Source: Bartonella florencae (GTDB lineage: Bacteria > Pseudomonadota > Alphaproteobacteria > Rhizobiales > Rhizobiaceae). Taken from it: a DNA stretch of 64,000 nucleotides. How positions within the stretch are numbered: the first letter of the stretch is position 1; each line of letters begins with the position of its first letter. The translations under genes were made by a program, and so were the position numbers. Shown piece after piece: positions 21,997 through 31,437 of this stretch. The notes under the pieces are model-generated. The model was not told the DNA's origin, made no database searches, and saw only the letters and a list, made by a program, of their open reading frames with translations. The stretch lies in assembly GCF_000312525.1 (NCBI RefSeq), contig NZ_HE997451.1:328898-392897 (forward strand), in the 5' to 3' direction.

Positions 21997-22025
21997 TTGC
22001 GAAGTAAAAAGATCCTCTCTATAAG
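21997..22025 (+). promoter_or_regulatory. Sigma-70-type promoter of tRNA-Glu
   Basis: TTGCGA (21997-22002) and TATAAG (22020-22025) match the -35 and -10 consensus at 4/6 and 5/6 with an optimal 17-base spacer. The -10 box ends 15 bases before the tRNA, the right distance for a short 5' leader. Confidence 0.7.
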
Positions 22026-22040
22026 CCTCATCATTGGTTT

Positions 22041-22115
22041 GCGCCCATCGTCTAGCGGTTAGGACGCCGCCCTTTCACGGCGGAAACAGGGGTTCGATTC
22101 CCCTTGGGCGTACCA
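22041..22115 (+). tRNA. tRNA-Glu (anticodon TTC)
   Basis: Cloverleaf is evident: acceptor strand GCGCCCA at 22041-22047 pairs with TGGGCGT at 22105-22111 (terminal G-T). The anticodon arm GCCGC-CCTTTCACG-GCGGA places TTC in the loop, and the T-arm is AGGGG-TTCGATT-CCCCT. The discriminator A and an encoded CCA end at 22115. Confidence 0.97.
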
Positions 22116-22215
22116 TCATTCCTTCTTTTGTAGGTAATATATTGATTTTATTAGTATTTTTAAAAGTGAGGGATGCTCGAATAAAAGTAAGGGAGTAGGA
22201 TTTTGCAACTTGCCT

Positions 22216-22557
22216 TTACAGAGCACATCTTTTTTTGCCAACTTCCTCCAACAATTTTTTAAATTTTGTTAAGTTCTGTTGTGAAAAATTCTCTAAATTT
22301 CTAACAAATATACCAACAACATCACATATGGATGAATCAGAAGGTTTTATTGTAAAACTCTTTCGATATGCATAGGCTTCTTTTCTTAATTTATGAGCCT
22401 TGCTGACTTTTGATCAAAAACATATGGTTTGATAATTTTTCTTTCGTTCTTTATAGTCCCACAAGAACAGATTTTTTGAGATTTTCTTTTCAATTTTTCG
22501 AATCAGAACTTCTTTTTGAGGTATTTTCCAATCATAATCTGAGAGTTGAAATGGCAA
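22216..22557 (-). pseudogene. Nonsense-interrupted small gene, family unknown
   Basis: A continuous frame of 113 codons from a TTG at 22557 to TAA at 22216, broken only by one TGA at 22414-22416. The translation has normal protein composition (LLPFQLSDYDWKIPQKEVLI upstream of the stop; CDVVGIFVRNLENFSQQNL downstream), unlike the surrounding AT-rich noise. The part downstream of the TGA is strongly helical and Lys-rich. I do not recognise the family. It may be a remnant of a laterally acquired gene next to the tRNA. Confidence 0.4.
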
Positions 22558-22846
22558 TAAAAAAATTCATAATCTTATTTAGTTAACGCAGTAATGCGAA
22601 AAACTATAAATAAAGTAAAACTTTATCAAATAACGAGATAAAATATTCTACAAACATAACATCTATACCCCTCTATTCGCAATATACCCATCTAAAAGTT
22701 GAATTTCTCAATAAGATTTATCTTCTATGTATAGGTATCTTATGAGTATCGTATTTGAACATCTCTCTATCATCCTTGTTTTTAATTTTCATTATAAAGC
22801 TGAAAGTGTTATAAAATAATATAACTTAAATGAAAAAGGACTTCTA

Positions 22847-24061
22847 ATGGCAAAGATCAAAGTGGAAAACCCCGTTGTTGAAATCGATGGGGATGAAATG
22901 ACTCGTATCATTTGGAAATATATTAAAGACAAATTGATTCACCCTTATCTCGATATTGATCTCAAATACTATGATCTTTCCGTCGAGAATCGGGATGCAA
23001 CGAATGATGAGGTAACTGTTGATTCTGCCAATGCTATCAAAAAATATGGGGTTGGTATAAAATGTGCAACCATCACACCTGATGAGGCACGCGTTAAAGA
23101 ATTCAACTTAAAGAAAATGTGGAAATCTCCCAATGGTACGATTCGTAACATTTTAGGCGGGGTTATTTTTCGCGAACCTATTATCTGCAGAAATGTTCCG
23201 CGCCTCGTTCCAAACTGGACAAAACCAATCATTATCGGGCGTCATGCTTTTGGTGATCAATATAAAGCAACCGATTTTAAATTTCCTAGCAAAGGAAAGT
23301 TAAGTATTAGATTTGTCGGTGATGACAATCAAGTTATCGAACATGATGTTTTTGATGCTCCAAGCGCAGGGGTTGCCATGGGCATGTATAACCTTGATGA
23401 ATCCATTCGTGACTTTGCTAGAGCATCTTTTAATTACGGACTACAGCGAAATCTGCCAGTTTATCTTTCAACAAAAAATACCATTCTAAAGATTTATGAT
23501 GGTCGCTTTAAAGACATCTTCCAAGAAATATTTGATGCAGAATTCAAAGCTGAATTTGAAAATCGTAAATTATATTACGAACATCGTCTCATTGATGACA
23601 TGGTTGCTTCTGCACTTAAGTGGTCGGGTGGCTATGTCTGGGCATGTAAAAACTATGATGGTGATGTTCAGTCTGATATTGTTGCTCAAGGCTTTGGTTC
23701 TCTTGGACTGATGACTTCTGTTCTCATGACACCAGATGGTAAAATTGTTGAAGCAGAAGCTGCGCACGGTACAGTAACACGCCATTATCGCCAGTATCAA
23801 AGGAATGAAGAAACATCAACGAATTCCATTGCATCTATCTTTGCGTGGACACGTGGATTAGCACATCGAGCCAAACTTGATAATAATGAAAAATTAAAAC
23901 ACTTTGCTACAACATTGGAAAAAGTTTGTATTAAAACCGTTGAAGAAGGTTCTATGACTAAAGATCTCGCTCTCTTGATTGGACCTCAACAAAAATGGCT
24001 TTCTACAACAGGTTTCCTCGATAAAATCGATGAAAATCTCAAAAAAGCAATGGGTAACTAA
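22847..24061 (+). CDS. icd: Isocitrate dehydrogenase (NADP)
   Basis: TCA-cycle enzyme converting isocitrate to 2-oxoglutarate. At 404 residues it is the homodimeric, eukaryote-like form usual in Alphaproteobacteria. The start [20 protein letters not shown] and the substrate-binding [14 protein letters not shown] (near residue 130) are typical, as is the metal/substrate loop [20 protein letters not shown] near residue 250. An AAGGA ribosome binding site precedes the ATG. Confidence 0.97.
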   Translation: MAKIKVENPVVEIDGDEMTRIIWKYIKDKLIHPYLDIDLKYYDLSVENRDATNDEVTVDSANAIKKYGVGIKCATITPDEARVKEFNLKKMWKSPNGTIRNILGGVIFREPIICRNVPRLVPNWTKPIIIGRHAFGDQYKATDFKFPSKGKLSIRFVGDDNQVIEHDVFDAPSAGVAMGMYNLDESIRDFARASFNYGLQRNLPVYLSTKNTILKIYDGRFKDIFQEIFDAEFKAEFENRKLYYEHRLIDDMVASALKWSGGYVWACKNYDGDVQSDIVAQGFGSLGLMTSVLMTPDGKIVEAEAAHGTVTRHYRQYQRNEETSTNSIASIFAWTRGLAHRAKLDNNEKLKHFATTLEKVCIKTVEEGSMTKDLALLIGPQQKWLSTTGFLDKIDENLKKAMGN

Positions 24062-24105
24062 ATAATAACTTCATTTAAATTCCAAAGCTCTGCGAAAGGA
24101 GAGCT

Positions 24106-25611
24106 TTGAATCTTCTCTTGGCAAATTCAGGTAACTGCCTTATAAGTAAGGGGGATGTCAACTTTTTACTGAATAGCAAAACAGTGAGAAAACAAGGCTG
24201 GTCTGCGCTTTTATGGGGTAAGAATGGTATTCTTTTTTTGACGTTTACAGGCGGTGTTGTGTTGCACGCCACAAACGTTTATATTGTTATTACTATTTTG
24301 CCCTCCCTTATAAGCGAGTTGAGTGGTGAGTTTTATTATTCTTGGGTAGCAACTGTTTTTATTATAGCATCACTCCTTGGTACTTCACTTGCGACAAAAA
24401 TATTAGGAAAAATAGGTGCTCGCAAAGCCTATATCATCTCTGGCTTGATCTTTGCCGTTGGAACTTTTATCTGCAGCTTTGCCTCGACTATGCCATTATT
24501 CTTAATAGGACGCTTTGTGCAAGGGTTTGGAAGTGGTTCTTTACTCTCCCTATCCTATTCTATGATACGTATTGTCTTCCATCCATCGGTATGGTCATAT
24601 GCATTAAGCACTATCTCCGGAATGTGGGGAATATCAACCCTTTTAGGACCAGCTATCGGTGGTATTTCAATATATTATGGTGTATGGAGAGCATCCTTTT
24701 GGGGCATTGGAGCATTGGCTTTAGTCTTTTCACTCATAGCTTTTCAAGTCTTACCAAAAGAAAATAAAAATTATATTTCAACATCGCCACTCCCTCTTGC
24801 ACAACTTTTTATACTCAGTTTGTTGCTCTTTATCATTTCTGTTGGAGGAGCTATGGATACGACAATTACAAAGATCTGCGGACTAGTGATCGGATTAAGT
24901 CTTCTCTTTATTCTAGCAAAAGTTGAATCATCTACGCTTTCCCGTATGTTACCACGTAACTCCTTTTCCTTCTTTTCTGAGTTTTTTCCTGTCTATGCAT
25001 TGATACTTATTATGACGATAGCCGTGTATAGTATAGAACTCTATCTTCCACTTTTTCTTCAAGAGCTTCATGGACAGTCCCCCCTTATTGCTGGTTATAT
25101 AGCATCACTCATGAGTTTGGGTTGGACATGTGGTTCTCTATCAAGTGCTGGTGTATCCATAAAAAAAGTTCGCAGATTTATTATATATTCCCCTATATTA
25201 AATATTTGGGGCATAAGCATTCTTTTATGGCTCATTCCGACAGAAAGTTCCACATTTAAACATATCTTTATCATTTGCGTTTCATTATTTGCTATCGGAA
25301 TGAGTGCTGGCCTAGCTTGGCCACATTTGCTTAAACGAATATTACAATGCGCAAACGATGAAGATGCTCTCCGTGCTAGCGAATCTCTCACCTCTGTACA
25401 ACTATTTTCAGCCGCACTAAGCGCAGCACTTGCAGGAACAATTACCAATCTTGCTGGCCTTTTTGATCCTGGAGGAATAGTAGGAATGATTCTCGCCGCA
25501 AAAACGCTTCTTGGAGCACTCATCTTCCTTTTATTTTATTTTGGAATTCCCTTTGCTCTACGTGTTTCCTATAGCATATCTAAAAATCCAAAAGGACAAT
25601 CAAAAAGCTGA
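24106..25611 (+). CDS. MFS transporter (DHA2-like)
   Basis: Major facilitator protein of 501 residues with hydrophobic helices from about residue 40 to 490; its length fits a 14-helix drug:proton antiporter layout. Motif A-like residues follow the second helix (ATKILGKIGARKAYIIS), and FVQGFGSGSLLSLSYSMIR resembles the fourth helix of this group. The start is a TTG at 24106 behind an excellent AAGGAG site. The substrate is unknown. It follows icd by 45 bases, so it may be read through from it, and it converges on a second MFS gene 46 bases away. Confidence 0.85.
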   Translation: MNLLLANSGNCLISKGDVNFLLNSKTVRKQGWSALLWGKNGILFLTFTGGVVLHATNVYIVITILPSLISELSGEFYYSWVATVFIIASLLGTSLATKILGKIGARKAYIISGLIFAVGTFICSFASTMPLFLIGRFVQGFGSGSLLSLSYSMIRIVFHPSVWSYALSTISGMWGISTLLGPAIGGISIYYGVWRASFWGIGALALVFSLIAFQVLPKENKNYISTSPLPLAQLFILSLLLFIISVGGAMDTTITKICGLVIGLSLLFILAKVESSTLSRMLPRNSFSFFSEFFPVYALILIMTIAVYSIELYLPLFLQELHGQSPLIAGYIASLMSLGWTCGSLSSAGVSIKKVRRFIIYSPILNIWGISILLWLIPTESSTFKHIFIICVSLFAIGMSAGLAWPHLLKRILQCANDEDALRASESLTSVQLFSAALSAALAGTITNLAGLFDPGGIVGMILAAKTLLGALIFLLFYFGIPFALRVSYSISKNPKGQSKS

Positions 25612-25656
25612 ATAAACAAAAAGGATTATTTTCTCTCAACAAAGTAAAGAAAAATA

Positions 25657-26865
25657 TCAATTACGCTTCTCCATATACCATGAAAAACAAAAAATCATTA
25701 ACCCACAAAGGGTTAAAATACCCGCAACAACAGCGGTATATTCATAACTATAGCCCAACTTCAAAACCCATGCCCCAGATTCTGCTCCAAGGGCATTGGC
25801 AATATTAAAAGCAGATTGCATTAATGCTCCTGCCAAAATTTGTCCATGGAGAGCAACATCCATGATTTTTGTTTGGATAGAAGGCATAGCTGCAAAAGAA
25901 GTACCAACTAAAAAACATCCTAATGCTGCCGTTAGCGGAGCATGGGATAAAAAGAAAAAAAGAGAAAAAACAAATGTGCTCCAAAGCATAGAAAAAAATA
26001 TCAATGGTGAAATACCAATTTTAACAGCAAATTTAGGACCCAAAAGATTTCCTACCACCATCCCCAATCCAACTAACGGCATAATAAATGGTACCCAATC
26101 AAGTGAAACACCAGAAATATGCATTAATGTTGACTTAATATAAGTGAAAACAGAAAATAATCCTGAGGCTCCAATCGAAACCATTATTAAGAGAAACCAC
26201 ACTTGTTTTTGCTTTAATGCGCAAAGTTCGCGTAGAGGACTTGTTTTCGAAAATTTTAAACCTGAAGGCAAAAACTTCCAAATAAGCAAACAACATAATA
26301 AAGCAAGAGCACCGACAAGGATAAAAGCAATCTGCCAACCAACACGCTGACCAATCCAAGTTGCACTGGGCGCTCCTAAAACGGTCGCTATGGTTAAACC
26401 AAGCATAACATAGCCAACCGCTTTAGAACGTTCATGCATTTCCACCATTGAAGCTGCAACCATAGTCGCAAGCCCAAAATAAATGCCATGGGGAAGACCA
26501 CTAAGAAAGCGCAACGCCACCAATATGCTAAAGTTAGAAAAAAATGCGCTGGCAATATTTGCCAATGCATAAAAAAACATCAGCCCTATCAAAACAGATT
26601 TGCGTGAGAATTGAGCAGTTACAACAGCCAAAAGAGGTGCTCCAATCACAACGCCTAATGCATAAGCAAAAACATATTGACCAGCTGTTGGAATATCAAC
26701 ATAGGAGCTTCGTGCCATCTCAGGCTGGAGCCCCATTGCAACAAACTCTGCAGTGCCAATAGCAAAACTTCCCACCGCAAGGGCTAAAATTGCCAAAAAC
26801 CATGTACGAAAATCAATCTCTGATGCAAGAATGTTTTTGCTATAAGAATTCTTCATTATCACCAT
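25657..26865 (-). CDS. MFS transporter, AraJ/YdhP-like DHA1 family
   Basis: 402 residues with about 12 membrane helices. The N-terminal segment GTAEFVAMGLQPEMA and YALGVVIGAPLLAV are hallmarks of the bacterial AraJ/YdhP/Cml subfamily of sugar or drug exporters. The frame starts at the ATG at 26865; an ATG at 26856 preceded by GGTGA is an alternative. Substrate unknown. A long upstream spacer carries two hairpins. Confidence 0.86.
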   Translation of the reverse strand: MVIMKNSYSKNILASEIDFRTWFLAILALAVGSFAIGTAEFVAMGLQPEMARSSYVDIPTAGQYVFAYALGVVIGAPLLAVVTAQFSRKSVLIGLMFFYALANIASAFFSNFSILVALRFLSGLPHGIYFGLATMVAASMVEMHERSKAVGYVMLGLTIATVLGAPSATWIGQRVGWQIAFILVGALALLCCLLIWKFLPSGLKFSKTSPLRELCALKQKQVWFLLIMVSIGASGLFSVFTYIKSTLMHISGVSLDWVPFIMPLVGLGMVVGNLLGPKFAVKIGISPLIFFSMLWSTFVFSLFFFLSHAPLTAALGCFLVGTSFAAMPSIQTKIMDVALHGQILAGALMQSAFNIANALGAESGAWVLKLGYSYEYTAVVAGILTLCGLMIFCFSWYMEKRN

Positions 26866-27228
26866 TTCTATAGCGTGACACTTTAATCATAAATATCCCT
26901 AACATGGTACAAATGAACTGAAAATATTCTTACATCTGCCCTTAAAAGTTTCCAACGTATCATTTTAAAACTATCTCAATGAAAAGAAAAATTGAAATAT
27001 ATATTCGTAAATAGAATTTATTTTTTAACGATAGAGCAGCAACAATATTTCTTAACCCAAATAAGTCTTCAACTATGAGAATATTGTTACAAGAAAAATA
27101 AACTCAACAATTTAGGATATTGACCATTTGCATTTTTAAATTTTTAATTTAGTCCCCATCACTTTCACCTTAAAAGAAACGTGCTTTTTAAAAACTTCAT
27201 TTTTAGCAAAAAAAAATACAAAAATATC

Positions 27229-27251
27229 GTATAAAAATGCAATTTTTATAC
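27229..27251. repeat. Perfect 10-bp inverted repeat
   Basis: GTATAAAAAT (27229-27238) and ATTTTTATAC (27242-27251) around a 3-base loop. It lies in the 675-base spacer between tgt and the MFS gene, about 65 bases upstream of a terminator-like hairpin. Confidence 0.5.
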
Positions 27252-27316
27252 TTCTTTAAGAGTTCGCTAACACCTCATTAACATTGTTGCTCTAAACAGT
27301 CATTAGAAACAGAAGC

Positions 27317-27372
27317 AAACTGTTTTCCTCCGGATCAGGTAGCGCGTACCGGAGTAACAGTTTCTGTTTTTT
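27317..27372 (+). terminator. Orphan GC-rich hairpin with T-run
   Basis: AAACTGTT (27317-27324) pairs with AACAGTTT (27356-27363), and CTCCGG (27328-27333) pairs with CCGGAG (27349-27354), with a small asymmetric bulge. Six T's follow at 27367-27372. This is a strong rho-independent terminator shape on the plus strand, yet no plus-strand gene lies upstream, which suggests a small RNA. Confidence 0.6.
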
Positions 27373-27540
27373 CTGATAATTACAGAGAGAATATCTACTA
27401 ATATAAACTATGCACTGTTCTTTTACTGCAACGTAGTTTTACGTTTTTGAAAAACATTTCTCACTTCACCATTTTCACAAAACTCTTTGATGCAAAATAA
27501 ATGAAGCAAAAAAGATAAACACCATGTAGAGAGTGCGTTT

Positions 27541-28659
27541 TTAACGCCCTTGCGCCCATAAAGCACGAGTTTTAGTACAAAAATCGGCATAACACCCCTC
27601 TTCAATCGCGTCACGAATTTCTTGCATAAGTTGTTGGTAATAAAAAAGATTATTCCAAGTCAACAACATACCGCCAAGAGACTCACCAGATTTGATCAAA
27701 TGATGCAAATAAGCACAACTATAATCATTGGCTGCTGGACAAAGCGATTGTGGATCAAGAGGATCACGATCTTCGGCATAACGTGCATTACGCAAATTAA
27801 TTCTTCCAAAACGTGTAAAAGCTAAGCCATGACGTCCCGCACGAGTCGGCATAACACAATCAAACATATCAATACCACGTGCAACACTTTGTAAAATATC
27901 ATCAGGTGTTCCAACTCCCATGAGATAACGGGGCTTATCCTCTGGTAAAATCGGACAAGTAGCATCTAAGACAGCGGTCATAACACTCTGTGGTTCACCA
28001 ACCGCAAGCCCTCCAATAGCATAACCTTTCAAATCCATCTCTTTTAATGCTTGGGCAGAACGTTCACGCAATTTCATATTATCGCCACCTTGAACAATAC
28101 CAAACAGCGCTTTTTCTGGCTGATTACCGAAAGCTGTTTTACAACGCTGTGCCCAACGTAAGGAAAGTTGCATAGCAGATTCGATTTCTTTTTCACTGGC
28201 TGGTAACGCAATACATTGATCGAGTTGCATCTGGATATCTGCATCCAAAAGCCCTTGAATTTCGATAGAACGCTCTGGACTCATTTCATAATAGGCTCCA
28301 TTAATGTAAGAGCGAAACAGCACACTTTGTTCGGTAATTTTACGGATTCCAGCGAGTGACATAACCTGAAATCCCCCAGAATCGGTTAAGATAGGTCCAT
28401 ACCAGCGTGAAAATTCATGTAAACCACCCAAACGTGCAACACGCTCGGCTCCAGGCCGCAACATTAAATGATAAGTATTGCCTAAAATAATATCTGCTCC
28501 AAGGGCACGTATCTGATCCATATACATAGCTTTAACGGTTCCTGCCGTCCCAACCGGCATAAAGGCAGGTGTACGAACACACCCACGCCCCGTTATAATT
28601 TCGCCACGACGCGCATAGCCATCTTGAGCAATTTTTCTATAATGAAATGTCTTTATCAT
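27541..28659 (-). CDS. tgt: Queuine tRNA-ribosyltransferase
   Basis: Exchanges guanine-34 of GUN-anticodon tRNAs for preQ1 (or queuine). The signature residues are visible: DSGGFQVMSL near residue 92 with the general Asp, GGLAVGEPQ near 230, DMFDCVMPTRAGRHG near 265 with the nucleophilic Asp, and the zinc site of three Cys and one His in SLCPAANDYSCAYLHHLI near 305. 372 residues from the ATG at 28659; a GTG directly before it is in frame. queA, which I recall next to tgt in related genomes, is absent here. Confidence 0.95.
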   Translation of the reverse strand: MIKTFHYRKIAQDGYARRGEIITGRGCVRTPAFMPVGTAGTVKAMYMDQIRALGADIILGNTYHLMLRPGAERVARLGGLHEFSRWYGPILTDSGGFQVMSLAGIRKITEQSVLFRSYINGAYYEMSPERSIEIQGLLDADIQMQLDQCIALPASEKEIESAMQLSLRWAQRCKTAFGNQPEKALFGIVQGGDNMKLRERSAQALKEMDLKGYAIGGLAVGEPQSVMTAVLDATCPILPEDKPRYLMGVGTPDDILQSVARGIDMFDCVMPTRAGRHGLAFTRFGRINLRNARYAEDRDPLDPQSLCPAANDYSCAYLHHLIKSGESLGGMLLTWNNLFYYQQLMQEIRDAIEEGCYADFCTKTRALWAQGR

Positions 28660-28662
28660 CAC

Positions 28663-29779
28663 TCTCGTCTTTTTGCTTCCATAAATCCATATCGCTATAG
28701 AAAGAAAAGCTAAATCTCTCTTACGAGCAACATAAACTTTGTAGATTGATTCCCGACTTACTAACTATTGTCACGAACATAAAAAAATGAAATAAAATAA
28801 AAAATTTCCTATCAAGCGATGACTACAATCAACGTGATAATCTCATTTCTCAACAATGACCTGACAACATAACATTCTAGGATATTTACACTCACTCACC
28901 ATAGTTTTAAAGGATTGTGAAACTATCTTTACAACAAAAATGACCTTATTTTCACACTTTCAACACTCATAATACCTAATGAATTTTGTATGGAATAGAA
29001 GAAATCTTTAAATACCAAATTGAATATTGAATAGAGTTTCAGATAGATTTTACTTATCATAGATAAAAAATTGACCATCTATCTATTAAATATCAACAGT
29101 CCGCAACTGTCCAGTAACCTTCAAAGAACATGCAAAGCGATAGCGAATGCTTTGTTACTTTTTTATAAGTAGACAATTCCTCACATTTTCGCCATCAATA
29201 TCTCAATATTTTGACAACAATAGGAGAACGAAAAGAAAAATATATTATAGCAAACATCAATGAAATATCTTACCCTTCTCCCTCTGTGACTTTTTTATGC
29301 CTCAGCCTCATCAAAAATCTTCTAAAAATATAGAGACAAAAAATTCTTCTGCTTGCTTTTAAGAAACACCAAACAAAACCTATCTTTGTATCCAAATAAA
29401 TTGTCTGCAATGCAAACTGGAGCCTCCGATAACTGCTTCTCAAACTCTACTTACATAAAGAAAGTGAATTCAAAGCAACAAAGCTAAAATATAAAAACAG
29501 CGACAAAAGCATAAGACCCTAATTTATAATTAAACAAGACCATCGCACTAAGATTACAAGCGAGCAGGATTATGTAAATATTAAATCTTACCCCCCCTTG
29601 TCGGCAAATGATATTTACAAATAAGGGACAAATCATATGCCACAACGCCATTACAGCTAAAAGCAACAAAACTTAATGTAGAAAAACACACTCCTTATTC
29701 TTCATCCAGCCCCAAAACAATGAAAGAGAAATATTTTCACTCAGTGATCTCACAAAAATTTTAAATTGATATCATTATC
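28663..29779. other. 1.1-kb gene-free spacer between tgt and cyclophilin
   Basis: No convincing ORF. A 61-codon hydrophobic frame at 29484-29669 (minus) has no ribosome binding site. A candidate plus-strand terminator lies at 29114-29164, and ATAGTTT/AAACTAT form a weak inverted repeat at 28901-28926. In related rhizobia I would expect queA here. Confidence 0.5.
29114..29164 (+). terminator. Candidate orphan terminator hairpin
   Basis: CAAAGC (29133-29138) pairs with GCTTTG (29149-29154), with outer pairing possible between GTAAC (29114-29118) and GTTAC (29154-29158). Six T's follow. No plus-strand gene is upstream. Confidence 0.35.
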
Positions 29780-30292
29780 TTATTTTATATCCGCAGCAAG
29801 TGCGGCTTTAATAATTGTATCAGGATCTACAACGGGCTCGCCGCGCTTAATTTGATCAATATTTTCCATACCTTCAATAACCTGCCCCCATATGGAATAT
29901 TGACGATCAAGCCAAGGGGCATCGGCAAAGCAAATAAAAAATTGTGAATTAGCAGAATTTGGATCCTGACTACGTGCCATAGAAACCGTACCACGTTTAT
30001 GGGAAAGATTAGAAAACTCTGCTGTCAAATTAGGCTTTTCTGAACCACCCATACCCGCACGTGATAAATTAAATTTTTCACTGTCTTTTTTTCCAAATTG
30101 TACATCGCCAGTTTGCGCCATAAAACCATCAATAACACGGTGAAAAATGACGTTATCATAAGCGCCCTCACGCACAAGCTCTTTAATACGTGCAACATGA
30201 CCAGGTGCTAAATCAGCCAAAAGTTCAATAACAACCTTACCCTTGGTTGTTTCAAGAATTAAGGTGTTTTCTAAATTTTTAATTTCGCCCAT
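29780..30292 (-). CDS. ppiB: Peptidyl-prolyl cis-trans isomerase, cytoplasmic cyclophilin
   Basis: Cyclophilin-type prolyl isomerase of 170 residues with no signal peptide. Catalytic and binding residues are evident: [16 protein letters not shown] (the FHR motif), [18 protein letters not shown] and WLDRQYSIWGQV. The start at 30292 follows AAAGGAG by nine bases; the longer frame to 30349 is not needed. It lies 19 bases after a paralogue that carries a signal peptide, and the two are closely similar, so they look like an old tandem duplication split between two compartments. Confidence 0.93.
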   Translation of the reverse strand: MGEIKNLENTLILETTKGKVVIELLADLAPGHVARIKELVREGAYDNVIFHRVIDGFMAQTGDVQFGKKDSEKFNLSRAGMGGSEKPNLTAEFSNLSHKRGTVSMARSQDPNSANSQFFICFADAPWLDRQYSIWGQVIEGMENIDQIKRGEPVVDPDTIIKAALAADIK

Positions 30293-30311
30293 ACAGCCAA
30301 ACTCCTTTAAT

Positions 30312-30911
30312 TTATTTATCAGCTTGCAAAGTGGCAGCATAAATAACATCAGGATTTGTTACAGATCCATTATTATTTGTGTTGCCTTTTTTAATTTTAT
30401 CAACAACATCCATTCCTTTTATGACTTCTCCAACAACAGTATATTGACCATTTAAAAAAGGAGCATCATCAAAACAAATGAAGAATTGAGAATTAGCAGA
30501 ATTTGGATCTTGTGAACGTGCCATTCCAACAGTGCCACGCTTAAATGGCTGTTCTGAGAATTCCGCTGGGATATTAGGATAATGTGAGCCTCCCATCCCA
30601 ACATGTTTCAGATCAAAATCTACACTGTCCTTTTTTCCAAACTTTATATCACCAGTCTGTGCCATAAAACCTGGAATAACACGGTGAAAGACAACATTGT
30701 TATAAGCACCCTCTTTTGTTAATCTCTTGATTTGTACAACATGCTTTGGTGCCAAATCAGGACGAAGACGAATAACCACATCACCATTTTTGAGAGATAA
30801 AATAAGAACGTTAGAATTATCGGTCACATTTAAATCATTCGCGACAGTATTCAATGAAAAAAAACAAAAAACACATGCCAAAACGGTGAAAATTCTAAGA
30901 TACATAATCAT
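30312..30911 (-). CDS. ppiA: Peptidyl-prolyl cis-trans isomerase, exported cyclophilin
   Basis: 199-residue cyclophilin with an N-terminal signal peptide ([20 protein letters not shown], cleavage probably after VAN or nearby). The FHR motif ([16 protein letters not shown]) and [18 protein letters not shown] are intact, so it should be active in periplasmic protein folding. The start at 30911 (or the ATG at 30905) overlaps the end of coaD, behind AGGAGAG. Followed by its cytoplasmic paralogue. Confidence 0.92.
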   Translation of the reverse strand: MIMYLRIFTVLACVFCFFSLNTVANDLNVTDNSNVLILSLKNGDVVIRLRPDLAPKHVVQIKRLTKEGAYNNVVFHRVIPGFMAQTGDIKFGKKDSVDFDLKHVGMGGSHYPNIPAEFSEQPFKRGTVGMARSQDPNSANSQFFICFDDAPFLNGQYTVVGEVIKGMDVVDKIKKGNTNNNGSVTNPDVIYAATLQADK

Positions 30912-31416
30912 TCTCTCCTGAAGACTGAAATTTTAAACGCAAAGCTCTAGCAATATGCGCAGGCACAAAAGGAGTTACATCTCCCCCCATAGAAGCAATC
31001 TGCCGTACCAATGTAGAAGTTATTACGCGTCCAGAAATACTTGCTGGCAAAAAAACAGTTTGCAAATCAGGGGCCATGAGGCTGTTCATCCCCGCCATTT
31101 GCATTTCATAATCAAGATCAGTGCCATCACGCAATCCACGAATAAGAAGGGAAGCACCAATTTCACGCGCCTTATCCATCAAAAGCGAATCAAATGAAAC
31201 AACCCGCAACCGATCAGGATCTATATCTAACAAATCCTGTCCCACCTCAGTAATTAAATTAACACGCTCTTCAAAACTGAAAAGTGGTTTTTTTTTAGCC
31301 TGTATCCCTATAGCGACAACAACCTTATCAGCTAAAGCTAAGCTGCCTTGTAAAATATCAAGATGACCATTGGTAAAAGGATCGAAGGACCCCGCGTAAA
31401 GAGCAATTCTCACCAT
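30895..31416 (-). CDS. coaD: Phosphopantetheine adenylyltransferase
   Basis: Fourth step of coenzyme A synthesis, making dephospho-CoA from 4'-phosphopantetheine and ATP. The nucleotidyltransferase motif is [14 protein letters not shown] (residues 8-21); the second motif region includes [14 protein letters not shown] near residue 91. 173 residues, usual length. It starts 21 bases after the gyrA stop and overlaps the next gene by 17 bases, so gyrA-coaD-ppiA-ppiB likely form one operon. Confidence 0.96.
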   Translation of the reverse strand: MVRIALYAGSFDPFTNGHLDILQGSLALADKVVVAIGIQAKKKPLFSFEERVNLITEVGQDLLDIDPDRLRVVSFDSLLMDKAREIGASLLIRGLRDGTDLDYEMQMAGMNSLMAPDLQTVFLPASISGRVITSTLVRQIASMGGDVTPFVPAHIARALRLKFQSSGENDYVS

Positions 31417-31437
31417 TTCACTGCGTACCCTTCAAAA

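Larger units (their letters stand above)
26866..27540. other. Spacer between tgt and the MFS gene
   Basis: 675 bases with no credible ORF. It holds the two hairpins listed separately and a small ACGTA/TACGT stem near 27430. The MFS promoter must lie in its left part. Confidence 0.45.

Noticed and set aside
20986-22846. Genomic island at the tRNA-Glu gene
   Set aside because: No integrase, no repeat of the tRNA 3' end and no intact accessory gene in the flanks; only one small broken frame.
29484-29669. Hydrophobic 61-codon ORF on the minus strand
   Set aside because: No ribosome binding site, TTG start directly after a stop, and no recognisable family; could be a membrane-protein remnant but the support is too weak.
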